From: Rhodoferax sp.
GTDB lineage: Bacteria; Pseudomonadota; Gammaproteobacteria; Burkholderiales; Burkholderiaceae_C
Direction: 5' to 3'
DNA length: 64,000 bases
Assembly: GCA_031291305.1 (NCBI GenBank)
Contig: JARLJH010000067.1
Span: 1-64,000, forward strand
The notes beneath the pieces were generated by a model. It saw only the letters and a program-made list of their open reading frames with translations. It was not told the origin of the DNA and made no database searches. Positions 59,238 to 64,000 of the stretch are shown here, in pieces. The translations under genes and the position numbers were made by a program. Every line of letters begins with the position of its first letter. Position 1 is the first letter of the stretch.

Positions 59238-60044
59238 TCAACTTTGGCTGGGCGCCTCATCGTAGGGCAACAAAGCTTTCGCAGCCTCAATGCGCAGGCG
59301 TAGTTCGATGGCTGGGTCGTTCATCACTGAAAGCAGAAAGCGCCTGGGATCAGGGGCTTCTTGGGCGGTTCCGAGGGTTGCATCCTGCCGGATGTTGTTG
59401 TCGCCAGTCCTGTCAGCGGGGGGTGACTTTGAATCATGAGCGACCGCTGCTCGCGCTGGCTGCAACCGTTCTTGTGCTTGTCGAAGCCGAGTGGGTTGGA
59501 TGCTTTCGACATTCGACAGTAGTTTGGCCTGAGCCTCAGAGCTGGGTGGCAGGTCCAACCAGGGTTCTTCTGCGAACATGCTGACCAGGCCCGGCGCAAT
59601 GAAGGCCGACCAATGACCCGTCTCGGCCTGCAAGGCGGGTACCAACCGCGCGTGTCGAGCCTGTGCTGATGCCCAAGCGTCAACCATCGGCATCAAGACA
59701 AGGTGCCGTGGGGCGACTTCGGCCAGATAGCGCAGCCGCAGTGATTCAAGAAAATCGACCGCTTGAGTGATCAACACCGGCTCCTGCAGGGAAAACCAGA
59801 CCTGGTAGCCGTCAATGCCGGAAACTGCGATCGCAGGGGAAGGCAGACCAAGCTCATTCTGAACGCCTTGCCATAACGCCGCGACGCCGCTCCAACCCGC
59901 CAACTGTGACACCTGCACAACCATTGCTCGGACGCGTCCGTTGGCGTCAATCAAATGACATTCAGCATCCGCCAGGTTCTGACCTTCGCCCAGCAAGTTG
60001 TGCGGCAGATAAAGGCGTTGCAGCTCCGCTTGTAGTTGGTTCAT
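59238..60044 (-). CDS. Conserved hypothetical protein
   Basis: 268 residues from ATG 60044; a longer frame to 60287 has an unlikely basic N-terminus and is not preferred. I do not recognise a domain with certainty. Visible features: a compact N-terminal part (HLIDANGRVRAMVVQVSQLA), a central AVSGIDGYQVWFSLQEPV, ETGHWSAFIAPGLVSMFAEE, a disordered Ser/Pro/Asp-rich stretch (about 205-232), and a C-terminus RRFLLSVMNDPAIELRLRIE AAKALLPYDE recalling phage terminase-small-subunit tails. No signal peptide or membrane segment. It stands alone between the araA-HAD genes and the FrnE gene. Confidence 0.6.
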   Translation of the reverse strand: MNQLQAELQRLYLPHNLLGEGQNLADAECHLIDANGRVRAMVVQVSQLAGWSGVAALWQGVQNELGLPSPAIAVSGIDGYQVWFSLQEPVLITQAVDFLESLRLRYLAEVAPRHLVLMPMVDAWASAQARHARLVPALQAETGHWSAFIAPGLVSMFAEEPWLDLPPSSEAQAKLLSNVESIQPTRLRQAQERLQPARAAVAHDSKSPPADRTGDNNIRQDATLGTAQEAPDPRRFLLSVMNDPAIELRLRIEAAKALLPYDEAPSQS

Positions 60045-60359
60045 TTCTGAATGGGGTGTTGGCTTGTTGCGCAAATCAGGCCGTGTGGACTCTACCCGAT
60101 AAAAGGTGACGGTCGACCACATAAATCGCGTCGGCCATAGCGCGCTTGAAATGCGCACCATGACCATTTGAAATCTCCAGGGCAACTGAAGAAGATATCT
60201 AGGTGTTCGCCTAATCAGGCGAACTGAAAATTGCTCAATTTCCAATGGCAAGAGTGTTTTTGTCACGCGCCGCGAACATTCAGCCACTGGCCTTTATTTG
60301 AACGATGTCTTATGTGAGGCACTGAACGAAAAAGGGCTGATTGTGTTAAACCCTTTACC
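60045..60359. other. Intergenic stretch upstream of frnE
   Basis: About 315 bp between the divergent starts of the hypothetical gene and the DsbA-like gene. It must hold both promoters, but I see no palindrome, repeat or RNA gene in it. Confidence 0.4.
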
Positions 60360-61022
60360 ATGACTACCCCCATCAAAATAGATTTTGTCTCGGATGTTTC
60401 CTGCCCATGGTGCGCCATCGGACTCAAGTCGCTGCAAATTGCGCTGAAGCGCCTGCACGACGAAATACAGGCAGAGATTCACTTCCAGCCATTTGAACTT
60501 AACCCGGATATGCCCGCCGAAGGCCAGGAAATCAATGAACACCTGAGCCAGAAATATGGCTCTACGCCAGAGCAATTGCAACAGGCCCGTGAGGCCATTC
60601 GGCAGCGCGGTGCCGCATTGGGTTTTGAGTTTGGCATAGGTAAACGCGACCGCATCTACAACACCTTTGACGCACATCGTCTGTTGCATTGGGCTGGCCG
60701 TGAAGGTCCGCCGGGTTCTCAACAGGCACTGAAGACGGCCTTGTTTTCAGCCTACTTCACCGAGGGCCTGAGTCCGGCCTCGCATGAGGTGTTGCTGCAA
60801 AAATCCAGGGAAGTGGGGCTTGACCCGGTGCGCGGTGCGGCGGTATTGGACGGTGACACCTTTGCCGACGAGGTGCGTCAGACGGAAAATTTCTACACCA
60901 GCCACGGCATCCACTCGATACCAGCCGTCATTCTCAATGGCCAGCACCTGATTTCTGGCGGCCAGCCGCCAGAAGTGTTTGAACAGGCGCTACGGCAACT
61001 GGCCTCAAAGCCGGTCTTGTGA
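60360..61022 (+). CDS. DsbA-family oxidoreductase, FrnE-like
   Basis: 220-residue cytoplasmic thioredoxin-fold protein without signal peptide. The active-site pair is CPWC in DFVSDVSCPWCAIGLKSL, and the cis-Pro loop is HSIPAVILNGQHLISGGQPP near the C-terminus. The alpha-helical insertion between them matches the FrnE/2-hydroxychromene-2-carboxylate-isomerase-like group, linked to oxidative-stress tolerance in Deinococcus. Start has no strong ribosome site. Monocistronic; convergent with the LysR gene. Confidence 0.88.
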   Translation: MTTPIKIDFVSDVSCPWCAIGLKSLQIALKRLHDEIQAEIHFQPFELNPDMPAEGQEINEHLSQKYGSTPEQLQQAREAIRQRGAALGFEFGIGKRDRIYNTFDAHRLLHWAGREGPPGSQQALKTALFSAYFTEGLSPASHEVLLQKSREVGLDPVRGAAVLDGDTFADEVRQTENFYTSHGIHSIPAVILNGQHLISGGQPPEVFEQALRQLASKPVL

Positions 61023-61073
61023 GCAGCGGGGTTGACTCAAATTTTCCAGCGCCACAGCGCATAAGTCCTGGAT

Positions 61074-61973
61074 TTACCACGAGGATCCAAGACTGACAAA
61101 GTGGGCCGCCAAAAACTCGATCAACGCCCGGACTTTTGCTGAAAGATGTTTGCGCGTCGGGTAAACCGCGTAGACGCCCATCTCACCCGACCTATAAGCG
61201 GGCATCAACTCCACCAAAGTACCGTCCGACAAATCACGTCCGACCAGAAAGCACGGCTGCAAGATGATGCCCTGATGGCTCAATGCAGCCGCCCGGCAGG
61301 TATCGCCATTATTGGTATGCATATGGGAGTGGATATTGACACTCACCGGGCCGTCAGGCCCCTCAAAACGCCATTCGTCTTTGCCCAAGCGATAGCTGTA
61401 TGAAATCACCGCGTGTTGCGCGAGTTCTGAAGGATGGATAGGCGTGCCATGGGAGACCAGGTACTGCGGCGAGGCGCAAAGCACGATTCGCGTGGTCGCC
61501 AGTCGTCTGCTCACCAGCGAGGAGCTTTTCAACGCGGCAATGCGAATCGCCAGGTCGAATCCCTCTTCAACCAGGTCAACCTGACGGTCAGCCAAAGTCA
61601 CGTCGAGACTGACCTTGGGGTGTTCTGCCATGAACTTGCCCCAAATCGGCGCCAGATGAAGGATGCCAAAAGTGACCGGGGCGTTGATTCGCAAAAGGCC
61701 ACTGGCAGCGTTGCTGTGCGACGTGACTTCGTCTTCAGCCTCCTGCAATTCCACCAGAAGCTCTTTGCTGCGCGCATAAAAGACTTGCCCCTCATCGGTC
61801 AATGACAAGCGGCGCGTGGTGCGATGCAGCAGACGCACGCCCAATCGCCCCTCCATGTCCACCACATAGCGCGACACCGCAGCTTTGGACATTTTCAATG
61901 CATCAGCCGCCTTGACGAAGCTGCCAGCGTCAACCACAGCATTAAAGGTCTGCATCTCAAGAAAGCGATCCAC
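61074..61973 (-). CDS. LysR-family transcriptional regulator
   Basis: 299 residues from a GTG start at 61973 that follows GGAG by five bases and yields the common start (V)DRFLEMQTFNAVVDAGSFV; the frame is open to 62003. Winged helix: AADALKMSKAAVSRYVVDME and LGVRLLHRTTRRLSLTDEG, of the CrgA/AaeR-like group common in Burkholderiales. It is divergent from an NADP-binding oxidoreductase, DoxX and DODA gene set, which it probably regulates. Confidence 0.87.
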   Translation of the reverse strand: MDRFLEMQTFNAVVDAGSFVKAADALKMSKAAVSRYVVDMEGRLGVRLLHRTTRRLSLTDEGQVFYARSKELLVELQEAEDEVTSHSNAASGLLRINAPVTFGILHLAPIWGKFMAEHPKVSLDVTLADRQVDLVEEGFDLAIRIAALKSSSLVSRRLATTRIVLCASPQYLVSHGTPIHPSELAQHAVISYSYRLGKDEWRFEGPDGPVSVNIHSHMHTNNGDTCRAAALSHQGIILQPCFLVGRDLSDGTLVELMPAYRSGEMGVYAVYPTRKHLSAKVRALIEFLAAHFVSLGSSW

Positions 61974-62122
61974 TATCTCTCCAGGCGAAACAATAAAACA
62001 CAATTTTAGTTATTTATCTTCTCCTTTCAATTCAATACAGTTCATCCCATGCATCGCCGACCATCAAGTCGTGTCGATGCAGTGTCCGCAAACAGACGAA
62101 TTCAACCACCTAAGGAAATACC

Positions 62123-62755
62123 ATGAAAGTTACAGTTATCGGCGCAGGCAACATGGGCGCAGCCTTTGTCAAACAACTGAGCGCCGCTGGCCATCAGGTC
62201 AACGTCACCGCACGCCATCTGGAAAAGGCGCAAGCACTGGCTGAAGCCAACGCAGGGGTGAGCACCGTGGCCGTTGAGAGTGCCGCAGCCACTGCCGATG
62301 TATTTGTCTTGGCAACCGCCTATGGCGACGCCATCGCGGCCCTGAAGAGCTTGGGTGACTTGACCGGCAAGGTGGTGATCGACATCACCAATCCATTGAC
62401 ACCCGACTACATGGGCTTGACCCTGGGGCACATCACATCGGCGGCGGAAGAAATCGCCTCAGCCATTCCCGGCGCTGAAGTCGTCAAAGCATTCAACACC
62501 GTCTTTGCACAAATACTGGCTGAAGGTGCGGACTTCGGCCATGGCCAGGCCGTACCGGTGTTTGTCGCCAGTGACAGTGAGCGGGCCAAGCAAACCGCCA
62601 TTGCGTTGGCGCAGAGCATGGGGTTTGCCATCATGGATGCGGGCAGCCTGAAGAACGCACGCTATCTGGAGCCACTCGCTGGCCTGAACATTTACTTTGG
62701 CTATGGCGCCGGGTTGGGGACTTCCATCGCCCCCGCCTGGATCCAGCGCGCATAA
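62123..62755 (+). CDS. NADPH-dependent F420 reductase-like (NAD(P)-binding) protein
   Basis: 210-residue Rossmann-fold protein of the Fno/NPD-like family. VTVIGAGNMGAAFVKQLSAA is the dinucleotide-binding loop, and GKVVIDITNPLTPDYMGLT, VVKAFNTVFAQIL and NARYLEPLAGLNIYFGYGAG are typical. Most bacteria with these proteins lack F420, so the natural partner is unclear. AAGGAAA lies before the start. First gene divergent from the LysR regulator; DoxX and a dioxygenase follow. Confidence 0.87.
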   Translation: MKVTVIGAGNMGAAFVKQLSAAGHQVNVTARHLEKAQALAEANAGVSTVAVESAAATADVFVLATAYGDAIAALKSLGDLTGKVVIDITNPLTPDYMGLTLGHITSAAEEIASAIPGAEVVKAFNTVFAQILAEGADFGHGQAVPVFVASDSERAKQTAIALAQSMGFAIMDAGSLKNARYLEPLAGLNIYFGYGAGLGTSIAPAWIQRA

Positions 62756-62801
62756 GCCAGTCCCGTTTCTCCGTTCATTCCTATTGAAGAAAGTCATCAT
62801 C

Positions 62802-63212
62802 ATGTCCAAGCCCATTCAAAACAGCCTGATCCTTGTTTCCCGCCTTCTGTTTGTGATCTTTTTTCTGCCAGCGGGCATCGGCAAAGTCACAGGCTTCGCC
62901 GGGACCGTCGGCTACATCTCATCAGTCGGCTTACCGCTGCCAACCTTGGGTGCCATCCTGGCTCTGAGTGTCGAAATTCTCGGGAGTCTGGCGCTTCTCG
63001 CAGGCTTGGGTACGCGCATTGCAGCGCTTGTTTTAGCGGCATTCACCCTCGTGGCTTCATTCTTCTTTCACGCTTATTGGGCCGTTCCCGCCGATCAGGC
63101 CTTCGTCACGCAACTGCTGTTCTTCAAGAACATCGCGGTTGTTGGCGGTTTGCTGGCACTGGCAGCTCACGGTGCTGGAGCCTGGAGCCTGGATGCACGC
63201 CAAGAACGTTGA
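62802..63212 (+). CDS. DoxX-family membrane protein
   Basis: 136 residues with four membrane helices. SRLLFVIFFLPAGIGKVTGF and AALVLAAFTLVASFFFHAYW are typical of DoxX/YphA-type proteins, associated with thiol or oxidative stress. The ATG at 62802 is used; an upstream open frame overlaps the preceding gene. It lies 46 bp after the oxidoreductase and 15 bp before the dioxygenase, so the three are likely an operon. Confidence 0.87.
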   Translation: MSKPIQNSLILVSRLLFVIFFLPAGIGKVTGFAGTVGYISSVGLPLPTLGAILALSVEILGSLALLAGLGTRIAALVLAAFTLVASFFFHAYWAVPADQAFVTQLLFFKNIAVVGGLLALAAHGAGAWSLDARQER

Positions 63213-63227
63213 TCAAAGGGAAACTCC

Positions 63228-64000
63228 ATGACATCCAGCAGCAAAGCGCCTGTATTGTTCATCTCCCATGGCGCACCCACTTTTGCGATAGAGCCAGGGA
63301 TACTAGGGCCCGCCCTGCAGCAACTGGGGCAACAACTGCCCTCGCTCAAAGCCGTTCTGATTGTGTCGCCTCATTGGCAGACCAATCGGGTGACGGTGAT
63401 GAGCACCGTCACGCCTGAAACGGTGCACGACTTTGGTGGTTTTCCTGCCAGCTTGTATCGCTTGCAGTACCCGGCTGCGGGACATCCGGACCTGGCCGAG
63501 GAAGCCGCTGCGTTGCTGACGGCTTCTGGCCTTGCGACACAACTCGATGAGCGTCGTGGGCTTGATCACGGTGCCTGGGTGCCACTCATGCATTTGCTGC
63601 CTCAAGCCAACTTGCCAGTGTTCCAGGTTTCCATGCCGTTCAACCTAACCACCCATCAGGCGCTTCAAATGGGACAGGCTTTAGCACCATTGCGGGAACA
63701 GGGCGTGCTCATCGTGGCCTCGGGCAGCATGACGCACAACCTGTATGAAGTGCGACAGCCTGCCAGCGCTGCGCTGGCATATGCCCAGGAATTTGCTAGC
63801 TGGATCAAGACGGCTGTGCTGGCCAATGCAGTGAGTGCACTGATTGATTACCGCAGCGAAGCGCCCCATGCTGAACGGGCGCATCCCACACAGGAGCATT
63901 TCCTACCATTGCTGGTGGCCTTGGGTGCCCAAGGTGATGGTGATGCTATCCAGTTTCTGGAGGGTGGCATCACACATGGCGTGTTGTCCATGGATTCTTA
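63228..64000 (+). CDS. ygiD: 4,5-DOPA dioxygenase-type extradiol dioxygenase (LigB family), 3' end outside the window
   Basis: 257 residues visible with no stop at the window edge; homologues are about 260-270 long, so only a few codons are missing. Metal ligands of the class III extradiol dioxygenase are seen: His in FISHGAPTF, His in VSPHWQ, His in GLDHGAWVPL and His in THNLYE or SEAPHAERAH. The last visible residues, GGITHGVLSMDSY, match the usual C-terminus. GGGAA lies upstream of the ATG. Its natural substrate is unknown in most bacteria; quinone or catechol detoxification would suit the LysR-reductase-DoxX context. Confidence 0.88.
   Translation, partial: MTSSSKAPVLFISHGAPTFAIEPGILGPALQQLGQQLPSLKAVLIVSPHWQTNRVTVMSTVTPETVHDFGGFPASLYRLQYPAAGHPDLAEEAAALLTASGLATQLDERRGLDHGAWVPLMHLLPQANLPVFQVSMPFNLTTHQALQMGQALAPLREQGVLIVASGSMTHNLYEVRQPASAALAYAQEFASWIKTAVLANAVSALIDYRSEAPHAERAHPTQEHFLPLLVALGAQGDGDAIQFLEGGITHGVLSMDS

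Overview
The window looks like chromosomal DNA of a betaproteobacterium of the family Comamonadaceae, probably close to Rhodoferax. This is inferred from gene content and style: a three-domain fructose PTS protein, a ChvE/GguAB sugar transporter with a GbpR-type LysR regulator, a cytochrome c''-like protein, a PEP-CTERM protein, DUF2189/DUF2788, high GC with many ATGA gene overlaps, and a ~50 bp intergenic repeat of a type I associate with this family. I see no rRNA, tRNA, CRISPR array, intact insertion sequence or prophage.

Layout. 1-6.9 kb: end of a beta-propeller gene, then a divergent fructose PTS locus (fruR / fruB-fruK-fruA) with two matching LacI-type operators. 7.1-8.2 kb: PIN-domain/HTH pair with a perfect palindrome at its promoter. 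8.3-12 kb: lytic transglycosylase and gspA-gspB, followed by two inverted ~120 bp repeat elements. 12.6-16.2 kb: copper ATPase copA, divergent copZ, a Crp/Fnr regulator and a DUF2892 protein. 16.5-20.3 kb: PepSY protein and cytochrome b divergent from a cytochrome c''-type protein, then a lipoprotein / PEP-CTERM / tail-collar operon. FNR-type boxes lie in both promoter regions. 20.7-25.6 kb: stress operon prkA(yeaG)-yeaH-spoVR. 25.7-28.7 kb: cfa, a decayed GGDEF-EAL gene, an isolated receiver protein and a Crp/Fnr regulator.

29-32.8 kb is the most intriguing block. On the minus strand a membrane-anchored NAD(P)H/FAD/2Fe-2S reductase, a membrane cytochrome b, an eight-haem cytochrome c with a His-rich tail, a zinc-ribbon protein and a ZIP metal transporter follow each other with overlaps or gaps under 50 bp. 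I infer a possible reductive metal-uptake system. 33-38.3 kb: rdgC, a Spy-like chaperone, DUF2189/DUF2788 membrane proteins, nnrU and a diguanylate cyclase.

38.6-59.2 kb is a large pentose/galactose region. It holds an aldo/keto reductase, a YtfQRT-YjfF-type transporter, a decayed aldose 1-epimerase gene, a sugar-dehydrogenase-like SDR, gbpR, then chvE-gguA-gguB, a Gfo/Idh oxidoreductase, galT-galK, araB-araD-araA and a HAD phosphatase. Two transporters feed L-arabinose and D-galactose into kinase/isomerase pathways; galE, araC and an intact galM are not in the window. 59.2-64 kb: an unrecognised conserved protein, a FrnE-like DsbA protein, and a LysR regulator divergent from an NADP-binding oxidoreductase, a DoxX protein and a DODA-type dioxygenase that runs off the window.
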